Assembly: GCF_036237315.1 (NCBI RefSeq)
Contig: NZ_CP108356.1
Location: 2,286,001 to 2,350,000, forward strand
Length of the DNA: 64,000 nt
Source: Streptomyces sp. NBC_01351
GTDB taxonomy: Bacteria > Actinomycetota > Actinomycetes > Streptomycetales > Streptomycetaceae
Direction: 5' to 3'
The number at the start of each line of letters is the position of its first letter. The stretch's first letter is position 1. Below are positions 24,247-32,836 of this stretch, piece by piece. The position numbers were made by a program, and so were the translations under genes. The notes beneath the pieces are model-generated. The model made no database searches and was not told where the DNA came from. It worked only from the letters and a program-made list of their open reading frames with translations.

Positions 24247-24693
24247 GTGACTGGGAGAAGAGAGACAGCGAGCGCCTTCAAGAATCGGTGCGCGAACTCC
24301 GAGCGGACGCTCGCGTCGCTCACCGGCTACTTCATCAGCCGGATCTCGTTCGAAGCCTTCAACGAGGACGACTCGATGGAGATCACCTTGAGAGATGGAC
24401 CGATGAAGCCCGACGTCGTGATTTCCCTGTCCGACGTGCGGTACGCCGCGGTGTCGAAGCCCCCTGAGATCTCTGGCTGCTTCGTAGACGCGATCTCCCT
24501 GACGCACCTGCCGGTGATGCCACACCCCTGGCCCGAGGACGCAGTCGGCCTCGTCGGCCGATTCAACGGATTGAACGAGCTCGCGCGGCTCCGTATCGAC
24601 GGCCCGGCCGAGGTGGACGTCGTGGCATCGATCGTGACCGTCTACACGGCGATGAGCGACGACGAAGCAGAACGGATCGGGACGCCCGGCTGA
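24247..24693 (+). CDS. Hypothetical protein
   Basis: A 148-residue protein not recognised. The middle (MEITLRDGPMKPDVVISLSD, then FVDAISLTHLP) suggests alternating strands; the C-terminus DGPAEVDVVASIVTVYTAM is strand-rich. The GTG at 24247 has a poor ribosome-binding site. An internal ATG at 24376 with GAGGACG upstream would give a protein of about 105 residues and is a fair alternative. Neighbours are other unknown genes in a stretch that looks species-variable. Confidence 0.6.
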   Translation: MTGRRETASAFKNRCANSERTLASLTGYFISRISFEAFNEDDSMEITLRDGPMKPDVVISLSDVRYAAVSKPPEISGCFVDAISLTHLPVMPHPWPEDAVGLVGRFNGLNELARLRIDGPAEVDVVASIVTVYTAMSDDEAERIGTPG

Positions 24694-24874
24694 CAGAGCC
24701 GCTCCGCTGCCGAGCCGCGTCGAGGTCGGCCTCTCCATGGGGAAGCCCCTGCGCGTTCCGGGCGGCCCTCGGAGTCGCTGCCGGCCCGGCCGTGGAAGCG
24801 GGCCCTCGCCCGGCCTGCCCCACGTTCACTGCCCCGCCGGTCCTCCGGCCTCCACGTCCTGACAGAGTGGCCCG

Positions 24875-25270
24875 ATGCTTCTGAGTCCTGAGAAGACTTT
24901 GTTTGTTCGGGGTGCAACCCCGGTTCTCCTGCTGTCCGATGCCCCGGTCCATGACGCCCTACCGGTCCTGAGCGCGCCCGACGGGGCGGTGCCCCTGTGC
25001 GAGGGGTGGACCATCGTCCCCAAACTCACCCTGTGCGTCGTGGACGGACCCGGCGAGGCCGGGCTCATCGTCCCCGCCCTCGCGGCCCCGGTGATCGAGA
25101 TGGCCGGCACGGCCGCCGAGCCCGGCGACATGGGCGACTGGTGCGCGGACACCGAACGGGCCGGCGGCGCGGTCGTGCTCTCGCTCGACGAACTGCCCGA
25201 GGTGTTCGACTGGGCCCACCTGCTGGGCTCCGGCGCGGCCCACGGCGGGTTCATGCCGAGCCTGGGCTGA
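24875..25270 (+). CDS. Hypothetical protein
   Basis: A 131-residue protein starting MLLSPEKTLFVRG, with an acidic mid-section (GDMGDWCADTERAGG) and ending GGFMPSLG. No domain is recognised. Ribosome-binding site is weak. Codon use is normal for the genome. It precedes the AlkZ-like gene by 46 bases on the same strand and may be co-transcribed with it. Confidence 0.6.
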   Translation: MLLSPEKTLFVRGATPVLLLSDAPVHDALPVLSAPDGAVPLCEGWTIVPKLTLCVVDGPGEAGLIVPALAAPVIEMAGTAAEPGDMGDWCADTERAGGAVVLSLDELPEVFDWAHLLGSGAAHGGFMPSLG

Positions 25271-25316
25271 CGCCCCGCACGTGCGGGCAGGGCAGGGCAG
25301 GGCAGAATCCTGGCCT

Positions 25317-26534
25317 GTGACGATCACCGCGCGCGAACTCAACCGGGCCACCCTCAGCCGCCAGTTGCTCCTGGAGCGTGAGCCGCTCACCGTCCCCGAC
25401 GGGCTGCGGCGCGTGGTCGCCCTCCAGGCGCAGCATCCGGCCTCGCCCTACGTCGCGCTGTGGAACAGGATCTCCGGGTTCGATCCGGCCGGGCTCGACG
25501 CGGCCTTCGCCGGGCGGTCGGTGGTCAAGGCGACGCTGATGCGGATCACGCTGCACGCCGTGCACGCCGAGGACTACCCGGACTTCCGCGCGGCGATGCA
25601 GCCCACCTTGTACGGCGCCCGGCTCGGCGGTCGCTTCGCCGGCGCGGGCTTGACCCCCGCGGACGCCGACGCGCTCGTACCGGACCTGCTGGCCTTCGCC
25701 CGCGTGCCGCGGACCTCGGCGGAGATGCAGGCGTGGGCCGAGGAGCGGGTCGGCGCCGAGAAGAAGGACGCGGCGTGGTGGGGGCTGAAAGGGTACGCGG
25801 CGCTGCACCACGCCCCGACGGACGCGCCGTGGTCGTTCGGCCCCCGACCGTCGTTCGTCGCGGCCGGAACGACCGGAACCGCCGGAACGGCCGGAACCGC
25901 CGGAACGGCCGGAACCGCCGGAACGGCCGCCGGGCCCCCCGAAGCCCCCGGCACCGGCGCCGTACCGGCCGCCCGGACCGTTGATCCGCGCGCGCTGCGC
26001 GCCCTGGTCCTGCGCTACCTGGCAGGGTTCGGGCCCGCGTCGGTCGCGGACGTGGCGCAGTTCGCCATGGTGCAGCGGGCCCCCGTCCGCGCGGCGCTCC
26101 GCGCCCTGGACGGCGCCGTCGAGGAGCTCCGGGGGCCGGACGGCGACACGCTGTACGACCTTCCGGGCGCCTCCCGGCCGCCCGCCGAGACCCCCGCCCC
26201 ACCCAGGCTGATGGCCATGTGGGACAGCATCCTGCTCGCCTACGCCGACCGCAGCCGGGTGATACCCCCGGCCTACCGTCCCCTGGTGATCCGGCGCAAC
26301 GGCGACGTACTGCCGACCCTGCTGGTGGACGGCCACGTCGCCGGCGTGTGGCGCCCGACGGAGGACGGCGTCGAGGCCACCGCGTTCCACCCCCTCTCGC
26401 CCGCCACCTGGGAGGGACTCGCCGAGGAGGCCCGGTCCTTGGGGCTCCTCCTCGGCGAACGCGAGACGGCGGTCTACAGCCGCTACCACCACTGGTGGGA
26501 AAAGCTCCCTTCCGCCGAGACGCGCATCCTGTGA
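25317..26534 (+). CDS. AlkZ-like DNA glycosylase (HTH_42 / winged-helix domain)
   Basis: A 405-residue protein of the HTH_42 (YcaQ/AlkZ) family, which removes alkylated bases and unhooks interstrand cross-links. With the GTG start at 25317 the catalytic QxQ motif is Gln37 and Gln39 (VVALQAQHPASPY), the AlkZ form, not the QxD form of YcaQ/AlkX. LMRITLHAVHAEDYPDF and the later winged-helix segment ALVLRYLAGFGPASVADVAQ are family features. Near residues 183-205 lies a low-complexity GTA-repeat insertion between the N-terminal and central parts. AlkZ itself gives azinomycin self-resistance; this one has no biosynthetic neighbours, so general alkylation repair is more likely. Confidence 0.85.
   Translation: MTITARELNRATLSRQLLLEREPLTVPDGLRRVVALQAQHPASPYVALWNRISGFDPAGLDAAFAGRSVVKATLMRITLHAVHAEDYPDFRAAMQPTLYGARLGGRFAGAGLTPADADALVPDLLAFARVPRTSAEMQAWAEERVGAEKKDAAWWGLKGYAALHHAPTDAPWSFGPRPSFVAAGTTGTAGTAGTAGTAGTAGTAAGPPEAPGTGAVPAARTVDPRALRALVLRYLAGFGPASVADVAQFAMVQRAPVRAALRALDGAVEELRGPDGDTLYDLPGASRPPAETPAPPRLMAMWDSILLAYADRSRVIPPAYRPLVIRRNGDVLPTLLVDGHVAGVWRPTEDGVEATAFHPLSPATWEGLAEEARSLGLLLGERETAVYSRYHHWWEKLPSAETRIL
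25865..25929 (+). repeat. In-frame 9/18-bp tandem repeat inside the AlkZ-like gene
   Basis: GGAACCGCC and GGAACGGCC alternate about three times, encoding Gly-Thr-Ala repeats. Unit length is a multiple of 3, so copy-number change keeps the frame. Confidence 0.9.
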
Positions 26535-26550
26535 CGCCTACGATCACCGG

Positions 26551-27608
26551 ATGACGACGACGCCGATGACGGCTCCCGTCCACCCCACGAAGCCCCGCCC
26601 CGGGGACCGGATGGCCGTGCTTTCACCCTCGTCCGGCCTGCCCGCCCTCTTCCCCCAGCCCTACGAGTTGGGGCTGCGCCGGCTTCGCGACGAGTTCGAC
26701 TGAAGCCGGTGGAGTATCCGACGCCCCGGAAGATGGGTGCGTCGCCCGAGGAACGGGCCGCGGGCATCCACGCGGCCTTCGCCGACCCCGACATCAAGGC
26801 CGTCATCGCCGGCATCGGCGGCGACGACCAGATCGCCGTCCTCCCCCACCTCGACGCCGCGCTGCTGCGCGCCAACCCCAAGCCCTTCTTCGGCTACAGC
26901 GACAACACCAACCTCCTGCTGTTCCTGCGGAACCTGGGCATCGTCGCCTACCACGGCGGTTCGGTGATGGTGCAGCTCGGGCGGCCCGGCGCGATGCACC
27001 CGGCGACGGCCGACTCCTTCCGCGCGGCGCTGTTCGCCCCGGGCGAGTACGAGCTCACCGCGCCCCGCACGTACGGCGACATCGAAGGCCCCTGGGACGA
27101 CCCGCGCACCTTCGAGTCCGAGCCGGCCATGGAATCCGCCGACACCTGGTCCTGGCACAACGCCGACCGGGTCGTCGAAGGGATCGGCTGGGGCGGCAAC
27201 CTGGAGATCCTGTCCTGGCTGCTGATGGCCTACCGTGCCGTGCTGCCGCCCGACGCCTACGCCGGGAACGTGCTCTTCCCGGAGACCTCGGAAGAGATGC
27301 CGAACGACCGCGAGGTCCACCGCATCCTCATGCTCATGGGCGAACGCGGACTTCTGCGCCGGTTCCCCGCGTTGCTGACGGCCAGGGCGAAGAGCTGGTC
27401 CTTCGAGAACCGGTTCGACGCCGAGCAGAGGGCGGAGTACCGGCGGGGCCGGCGCGAGGCCGTCCTGAAGGCCCTGCGGCGGTACGCCCCCGACACGATG
27501 GTGGTGTTCGACGTCGACCTCGGTCACACCGACCCGCAGCTCGTGGTCCCCGTCGGAGGACGCATCCGGGTGGACGGGCCGGCGCGCCGGATCTTCGTCA
27601 CGTACTGA
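26551..27608 (+). pseudogene. LD-carboxypeptidase (S66, MccF-like), split by a single-base frameshift
   Basis: Family S66 enzymes cut L,D-peptide bonds in peptidoglycan fragments; the MccF branch also detoxifies microcin C-type compounds. The first 50 codons (26551-26700; RPGDRMAVLSPSSGLPALFP) end at a TGA at 26701-26703. The frame then continues in another register from about 26697 (LKPVEYPTPRKMG) to 27608. One missing base near 26697-26700 restores a continuous protein of about 352 residues. The second part holds the nucleophile Ser in FGYSDNTN, the Glu in GGNLEILSW and the His in LGHTDPQ, so the catalytic residues are intact. GTG at 26709 could only start a truncated protein. Real mutation or a sequence error; I cannot tell. 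Confidence 0.8.
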
Positions 27609-27674
27609 ACGGGCGGATGCCGGCGCCGACCTGGACCAGAAGGCTCCGAGGAGGACTCAGAGGGCTCAGCGGAC

Positions 27675-28298
27675 TCAGAGCGAGAGAGCGGTGCCGAGGG
27701 AGTCCGCGGTGACGAACTTCGGCGCGCCCGTGTCGTAGAAGACGTCGAGCTCCGTGATGGTGAACCCGGCCGCCGTCAGCAGGTCGACGGTCGGCCGGGT
27801 GAGGTGACACCCGCCGAGGAGCCGCATGTTGAGCGGTTCGAGCCGGCGCTGCCATCGGCGCACGCGCCAGTCCCCCTCCGGGGCGAGGCCGTGCTCGACG
27901 AAGTGCAGCGTCCCTCCGGGCTTGAGTACGCGCCGCAGCTCCCGCAGGGCCGCGCTCGGGTCCGGGACGGTGCACAGGGTCCACGTGCACAGGGCGGAGT
28001 CGAAACGGTCGTCCTCGAAGGGCAGCGACTGGCCGTCCAGGCCGGCCCGCCGCACCGGCACGGGCGAGGCCGCGACCCGGGCGGCTGCCAGCTTCCACCC
28101 GACGTCGGAGGGCTCGACGGCGGCCACGCTCGTGACCTCCGGCGGGTAGAAGGGGACGTTGTGTCCCGTGCCGAATCCGATCTCGACCACTTCGCCCGAC
28201 AGGCCCTCACAGACCCGGCGCCGGAGCGGCTGCGCCTGCTTGGCTCCGCAGGCGACGTTCACGATGTGCGGCACGATCCGGTCGGCGTAGAAACCCAT
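27675..28298 (-). CDS. Class I SAM-dependent methyltransferase
   Basis: A 207-residue soluble methyltransferase. The SAM-binding motif I is VVEIGFGTGHNVPFYP (about residues 37-52), the acidic motif II ends VAAVEPSD, and motif III/IV is FDSALCTWTLCTVPDP followed by ELRRVLKPGGTLHFVEHG. The pattern is Methyltransf_11, similar to UbiE and to phosphatidylethanolamine N-methyltransferase-like proteins. Substrate unknown. It is convergent with the S66 gene and divergent from the lipoprotein gene. Confidence 0.88.
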   Translation of the reverse strand: MGFYADRIVPHIVNVACGAKQAQPLRRRVCEGLSGEVVEIGFGTGHNVPFYPPEVTSVAAVEPSDVGWKLAAARVAASPVPVRRAGLDGQSLPFEDDRFDSALCTWTLCTVPDPSAALRELRRVLKPGGTLHFVEHGLAPEGDWRVRRWQRRLEPLNMRLLGGCHLTRPTVDLLTAAGFTITELDVFYDTGAPKFVTADSLGTALSL

Positions 28299-28387
28299 CT
28301 CGACCTCCGTGTCTCACCCCCAGGATGGCACCGGGACGCCCCGCCTGCCCGCCGCTGCCGCCCGTCCCGCACAATCATGGATTCGAC

Positions 28388-29197
28388 ATGATCTCGATGG
28401 GACGGCAGTACGTGAACAGGGTGGGGAACGGAAAGGCGCGCCGTACGACGGCAGTCGCACTCGGGGTGGCGGCGGTACTGGCCGGCGCCGTGGCGTGCGG
28501 CGGCGGAAGCGGCCAGGCGAACAAGGCGGACGACGGCAAGGCCTCGGCCGCCGCGAGCACCGGCCCGAGCGCGAGCGCGAGCCCGAGCGCGGCCTCGGGC
28601 GGCCCCGCCGGGCCGGGCGTCGACAAGCTCAAGGCGATGGCGCTCGCCGCGGGCGACAAGGCGGGACGCTACGAGGCCTCGGAACCGGTCCTGGACGAGC
28701 CGATGAGCGACCTCTACGACGTCGAGCCCGTGGTGTGCGGGCCGCTGACCAGCCTCCACAAGGCCGGTCACACGGCCCAGGCGTACGCGAAGACCGGGGT
28801 GCCCGGCGAATGGCAAACGGTCGACACCGAGATCCTGCTGCGCTCCTACAAGGACGGCGGCGCGGCCGCCGCGATGAAGAGCCTGGCCGAGGCGGGCAAG
28901 CAGTGCGCGGGCGGTTACACCGAGGAGCGCCTGGCGGTGTCGGCGAAGGTCGTCAAGGTGGAGCCGGTCAAGGCTCCCTCGCTCGGCGACGAGGCGCTCG
29001 CCTACCGCATCGTGACGCAGGACGTGAAGGACAAGGACATCCTGCTCTACGACTATCTGACAGTGATCCGCTCCGGGTCGGTGACCCTCTCCTTCCGGTC
29101 GGACATCATCGACACGAAGGACTTCGGCGGGGTGCCGGAGGAAATCGTGACGGCCCAGTGGGAGAAGTTCTCGAAGGCCGGGGGCGCGGGCTCGTAG
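28388..29197 (+). CDS. Putative lipoprotein, function unknown
   Basis: About 269 residues. A basic stretch (GKARRTT) is followed by a hydrophobic signal segment VALGVAAVLAGAVAC and CGGGSGQ; the Cys is the probable lipid site although the -3 residue is not Leu. A Ser/Ala/Pro linker follows, then a folded part with VCGPLTSLHKAGHTAQ and YRIVTQDVKDKDILLYDYL. The start is uncertain (ATG 28388, ATG 28397 or GTG 28412); none has a good ribosome-binding site. Actinobacterial sensor-type lipoproteins look like this but no family name is safe. Confidence 0.75.
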   Translation: MISMGRQYVNRVGNGKARRTTAVALGVAAVLAGAVACGGGSGQANKADDGKASAAASTGPSASASPSAASGGPAGPGVDKLKAMALAAGDKAGRYEASEPVLDEPMSDLYDVEPVVCGPLTSLHKAGHTAQAYAKTGVPGEWQTVDTEILLRSYKDGGAAAAMKSLAEAGKQCAGGYTEERLAVSAKVVKVEPVKAPSLGDEALAYRIVTQDVKDKDILLYDYLTVIRSGSVTLSFRSDIIDTKDFGGVPEEIVTAQWEKFSKAGGAGS

Positions 29198-29255
29198 CGA
29201 CCGGCGACTGGCGACCGGCCGGCAGCGGCCGGCGGCGCCGACAGCCACCAGGTGA

Positions 29256-29297
29256 CAACCAACGGTTGACAGTCATTCGACTGTCAACCTACGGTTG
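29256..29297. promoter_or_regulatory. Twin palindromic operator before the Clp-N/HTH gene
   Basis: Two copies of CAACC-NAC-GGTTG lie at 29256-29268 and 29285-29297, centres 29 bases apart. Their inner halves also form a perfect 10-bp inverted repeat, GGTTGACAGT (29264-29273) with ACTGTCAACC (29280-29289). The second copy ends 5 bases before the ATG at 29303, so a bound protein would block transcription or translation. Autoregulation by the HTH protein is the simplest reading. Confidence 0.75.
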
Positions 29298-29302
29298 CAC
29301 CC

Positions 29303-30061
29303 ATGACGAACCCTCCCGTGGAACCCGTTCGCATGACCAATCCGGTGCGCCTCGACGACCTGATCGAGGCCATCAAGAAGGTCCACACCGACACCCTGGA
29401 GCAGCTCAGCGGCGCTGTCGTCGCCGCGGAGGCCCTCGGGGACGTCGCGGACCACCTCATCGGCCACTTCGTCGACCAGGCCCGCCGCTCCGGCGCCTCC
29501 TGGACCGACATCGGCCGCAGCATGGGCGTCACCCGCCAGGCCGCCCAGAAGCGCTTCGTGCCCAAGCCCGACAAGGAGGGCGACGGCGCCCTCGACCCGA
29601 ACGCGGGCTTCGGCCGCTTCACCCCCCGCGCCCGCAACGTCGTCGTGACCGCCCAGAACGAGGCCCGCGCCGCCGGTGGCGTGGAGATCGGCACCGGGCA
29701 CCTGATCCTGGGCCTGCTGGCCGAGCCCGAGGGTCTCGCGGCCTCCACCCTGCGCGCCCAGGGCATCGCGTCGGACGACGTGCGCGCCGCCGTGACCGCC
29801 GTACTGCCCCCGGGCCAGGCCGAGGTCCCCGACCTCATCCCCTTCGACACGTCCGCGAAGAAGGCCCTGGAGCTCACCTTCCGCGAAGCCCTGCGGCTGG
29901 GTCACTCGTACGTCGGCACCGAGCACATCCTGCTCGCGCTCCTGGAGCAGGAGCACGGCGAGGGCCTGCTCAGCGGCCTCGGCGTGGACAAGGGCGCCGT
30001 CGAGTCGGCCGTCACCGAAGCCCTGGCATCCGTACTCGGCGACGCCGCGGGCGGGCAGTAG
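29303..30061 (+). CDS. HTH plus Clp N-terminal domain protein
   Basis: A 252-residue protein with no ATPase module. Residues about 15-95 form a helical domain with a helix-turn-helix (SWTDIGRSMGVTRQAAQKRF), and the rest is two Clp_N repeats (FTPRARNVVVTAQNEARAAG...GTGHLILGLL and KALELTFREALRLG...GTEHILLALL). Clp_N repeats in ClpA/ClpC bind substrates and adaptors. The combination suggests a transcription regulator that senses or recruits Clp components or misfolded protein; this is inference. Two palindromes lie directly upstream. The last 50 bases overlap the convergent AI-2E-type gene. Confidence 0.87.
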   Translation: MTNPPVEPVRMTNPVRLDDLIEAIKKVHTDTLEQLSGAVVAAEALGDVADHLIGHFVDQARRSGASWTDIGRSMGVTRQAAQKRFVPKPDKEGDGALDPNAGFGRFTPRARNVVVTAQNEARAAGGVEIGTGHLILGLLAEPEGLAASTLRAQGIASDDVRAAVTAVLPPGQAEVPDLIPFDTSAKKALELTFREALRLGHSYVGTEHILLALLEQEHGEGLLSGLGVDKGAVESAVTEALASVLGDAAGGQ

Positions 30062-31430
30062 AGGCGGCCGCGTCCTCCGTCAGCTCGTACCTCTTCACGT
30101 ACGCGCCGAGGAAGGCCTGCAGCGTGGCGATGGCCGGGATCGCGATGAGCGCCCCGACCGCGCCCAGCAGTGCGCTGCCGGCGATGACCGATCCGAAGGC
30201 CACCGCCGGGTGGATGTCCACGGTCTTCGAGGTCAGCTTCGGCTGGAGGACGTAGTTCTCGAACTGCTGGTAGACCACCACGAATCCCAGGACGTAGAGC
30301 GCGTACCAGGGGTTGACGGTGAAGGCGATCAGCATCGGCAGCGCGCCCGCGAGGTAGGTGCCGATGGTGGGGATGAACTGGGAGACCAGCCCCACCCATA
30401 CGGCGAGCGCGGGCGCGTACGGAACCCCGAGGCTCGCCAGCAGGACGTAGTGGGCGACTCCGGAGATCAGCGCCATCAGCCCGCGCGAGTAGAGGTAGCC
30501 GCCGGTCTTCGCGACGGCGATCTCCCAGGCGCGCAGCACCTCGGACTGCTTCGCGGGCGGCAGCACGGAGCACAGCGCGTGCCGCAGCCGGGGCCCGTCG
30601 GCAGCGAAGTAGAAGGAGAACAGCCCGATCGTCAGCAGCTTGAACAGCCCGCCGAGCACGGTGGCGGAGACGTCGAGCACGCCGGTCGCGCTGTTCTGCA
30701 CGTACTTGCGCAGCCAGTCGGAGCGCAGCAGGCTCTCCTGGATCTCCAGCCGGGAGAGCTCGGTGCGGAAGGTGGAGTTGATCGAGTCGATCACCGAGTC
30801 GAGGTAGCGGGGGAAGCCCTCCACCATCTCGATGATCTGCCCGGCGAGCATCGAGCCGAGCAGCGTGAGGAAGCCGGCGACGGCGACGAACACCCCGAGG
30901 AACACGAGGAAGGTGGCGAACCCGCGGCGCATGCCGCGGGCCGCCATGCGGGACACGGCTGGTTCGATCGCGAGCGCGAGGAAGAACGCGATCAGGATGT
31001 TGACCAGCAGCCCGATCAGCTGGTGGAAGGCCCAGCTGCCGAGCTGGAAGCAGGCGACGAGGGCCAGTACGAGGACCACCGCGCGCGGCAGCCAACGCGG
31101 CATCCGCGTGTCGCCTCCGGCGCGGTAGGCGGAACTCGGCGGGCTCCCCGCCCCCGAGGCCCCGCCCTGCGGGCTCCCGGCTTCCGGGCCCCCGGCCCCA
31201 CCGGCACGCGGGACGTCACGGCCATGGCCTGCGTCGCCCTCGGACCGGGACTGCTCGGGCACCTCGGCGGTGCCCGGTTGCGGCGTTGCCCCGGCGGCCG
31301 CGGACCCGGGTGGTGCCGTCGGGCCGGCGGAGGCGACGGGGGTGGTGGGTCCGGCCGGGTCCGCCCGGCCGGGCGCGGGTGCGCCTTCGGCGGTCGGGGG
31401 CTGGTCGGTCGTCTCTTCTGTGGCTGCCAC
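30012..31430 (-). CDS. AI-2E family transporter
   Basis: A 472-residue membrane protein of family PF01594 (formerly PerM/UPF0118), with about eight spans after residue 112 (for example AVVLVLALVACFQLGSWAF and LIGLLVNILIAFFLALAIE). The signature GLVSQFIPTIGTYLAGALP and the C-terminal VAFGSVIAGSALLGAVGA are typical. The first ~105 residues are a Pro/Gly/Ala-rich disordered tail. Family members move small molecules or ions; the AI-2 role of E. coli TqsA is not general. The 3' end overlaps the Clp-N gene by 50 bases on the opposite strand. Confidence 0.9.
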   Translation of the reverse strand: MAATEETTDQPPTAEGAPAPGRADPAGPTTPVASAGPTAPPGSAAAGATPQPGTAEVPEQSRSEGDAGHGRDVPRAGGAGGPEAGSPQGGASGAGSPPSSAYRAGGDTRMPRWLPRAVVLVLALVACFQLGSWAFHQLIGLLVNILIAFFLALAIEPAVSRMAARGMRRGFATFLVFLGVFVAVAGFLTLLGSMLAGQIIEMVEGFPRYLDSVIDSINSTFRTELSRLEIQESLLRSDWLRKYVQNSATGVLDVSATVLGGLFKLLTIGLFSFYFAADGPRLRHALCSVLPPAKQSEVLRAWEIAVAKTGGYLYSRGLMALISGVAHYVLLASLGVPYAPALAVWVGLVSQFIPTIGTYLAGALPMLIAFTVNPWYALYVLGFVVVYQQFENYVLQPKLTSKTVDIHPAVAFGSVIAGSALLGAVGALIAIPAIATLQAFLGAYVKRYELTEDAAASTARPRRRRVRMPGLR

Positions 31431-31549
31431 CCGGCCAAGTCTGGCCCACCCGCGCCCCGGAGCACGAAGCGGTGGCCCGCGCCCGCACCGGGCACCCGCC
31501 CCTCAGGGCCCCGGGCCCACCCGGGCCGGCCGGCCGGTCCGGCAGAGTG

Positions 31550-31744
31550 TCACCGCAGCGAAGCCGGTACGTCCATCGCCGAACACACCGCGCGCCACAC
31601 GTCCTTGGTCTCCCAGCCCGCGTCCAGCGCCTGGTGGACGGTGCGCCCGCCCAGCTCCGTCATGACGTGGTCCCGCGCGAAGGACTCGGCGTAGCCCGCA
31701 CCGAAGTGCTCCGCCATCCGCTCCCAGAAAATCGTCAACCGCAT
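31550..31744 (-). CDS. DUF3046 family protein
   Basis: A 64-residue protein beginning MRLTIFWERMAEHFG and ending VCSAMDVPASLR, with DVWRAVC in the last third: the DUF3046 pattern found near recA/recX in actinobacteria. Function unknown. Divergent from the alpha/alpha-toroid-like gene; start 31744 gives the usual length. Confidence 0.88.
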   Translation of the reverse strand: MRLTIFWERMAEHFGAGYAESFARDHVMTELGGRTVHQALDAGWETKDVWRAVCSAMDVPASLR

Positions 31745-31825
31745 GCCCCCAGTATCCCGCCCCGTGAGAGTGCACCGGCCGCGTTCGGCCCTCTTCTCCC
31801 CGGCACCCCGTCCTACGTTGCACCC

Positions 31826-32836
31826 ATGCCCGGAGACGAAGCTTCCCCGCCGACCTCGCCGACCTCGCCGACCCCGCCGACCCCGCAGACCCCGCCGCCG
31901 CCGACCTCGCTGGCCCGCGCCGAGCAGTTCATCTGGCTCACGGCCCGGGTCCTGGAGCAGCGGCGGTTCGCGTTCCACTTCCTCGGCGGGGACGCCGACG
32001 CGGTGGACGCCGCCCTCGGCGCGTACCTGGGCGGCGACGGCGGCTACGGCCACGCGCTCGACCCGGATCTGCGCGGCCCGCTCAGCCAGCCCCTGCACAC
32101 CTCGCACGCGCTGCGGGTGCTGGACAGCGTGGGCCGCTGCGCCGGGCAGCGCATCGAGCGGCTGTGCCGGCACCTGACGCGGGTCTCCACCCCGGACGGC
32201 GCGCTTCCGGTGGTCTTCCCGGCCCCGCGCGGCTACCCCGCGGCCCCGTACCACCCGATGCAGGACGACCCGCCGGGTGACCTGCTGACCACGGGCCCGG
32301 TGGTCGGGGTACTGCACCGCAACCGGATCTGGCACGCCTGGCTGTTCCGGGCCACGGACTTCTGCTGGGACCGGGTCGAGAGCCTGCGCCACTCGCATCC
32401 GTACGAGGTCCAGGCCGCGGTGGCCTTCCTCGACGGGGCGCCCGACCGGGCCCGCGCCGCGGCGGCCGCCGACCGGCTCGGGCGGCTGGTGCGCGAGCGG
32501 CGGCTCGTCGTACTCGACCCGCGGCGGCCCGAGGAGTACCCGCCCGCCCCCGGCTACGCACCCGGCGAGCAGCTGTTCCCGCACGACTACGCGCGGCGGC
32601 CGGAGTCCCTGGCCCGGAATTGGTTCACCGACGAGGAGCTGCGCCGCTCGCTGGACTTCCTGGCGGCCGAGCAGCAGCCCGACGGGGGCTGGCCGGTGCA
32701 CCGCAGGGCCTGGGCGCCGGGCAGCTCGCTGGAGCGGCGGCCGATCGCCACCCTGGAGGCCCTGCTCACGCTGAGGGCGTACGGCCGCCTGCCCGCACCC
32801 GGAGCTACCCGCCCAGGGCCCGCACGCCCGCGGTGA
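31826..32836 (+). CDS. Alpha/alpha-toroid (prenyltransferase-like) protein, function unknown
   Basis: A 336-residue protein. After a low-complexity head of alternating Thr-Ser-Pro (residues 5-28) come helical repeats resembling terpene cyclase/prenyltransferase toroids: DGGYGHALDPDLRGPLSQPL early and QPDGGWPVHRRAWAPGSSLE late, both QW-like. The catalytic DxDD of cyclases is not seen, so enzyme activity is not supported. Conserved unknown in Streptomyces. The 3' end overlaps azlD by 32 bases on the opposite strand. Confidence 0.75.
   Translation: MPGDEASPPTSPTSPTPPTPQTPPPPTSLARAEQFIWLTARVLEQRRFAFHFLGGDADAVDAALGAYLGGDGGYGHALDPDLRGPLSQPLHTSHALRVLDSVGRCAGQRIERLCRHLTRVSTPDGALPVVFPAPRGYPAAPYHPMQDDPPGDLLTTGPVVGVLHRNRIWHAWLFRATDFCWDRVESLRHSHPYEVQAAVAFLDGAPDRARAAAAADRLGRLVRERRLVVLDPRRPEEYPPAPGYAPGEQLFPHDYARRPESLARNWFTDEELRRSLDFLAAEQQPDGGWPVHRRAWAPGSSLERRPIATLEALLTLRAYGRLPAPGATRPGPARPR

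Noticed and set aside
25865..25929. CRISPR-like short repeat array
   Set aside because: Units are contiguous 9/18-mers without spacers, inside a coding frame. No CRISPR array seen anywhere in the window.
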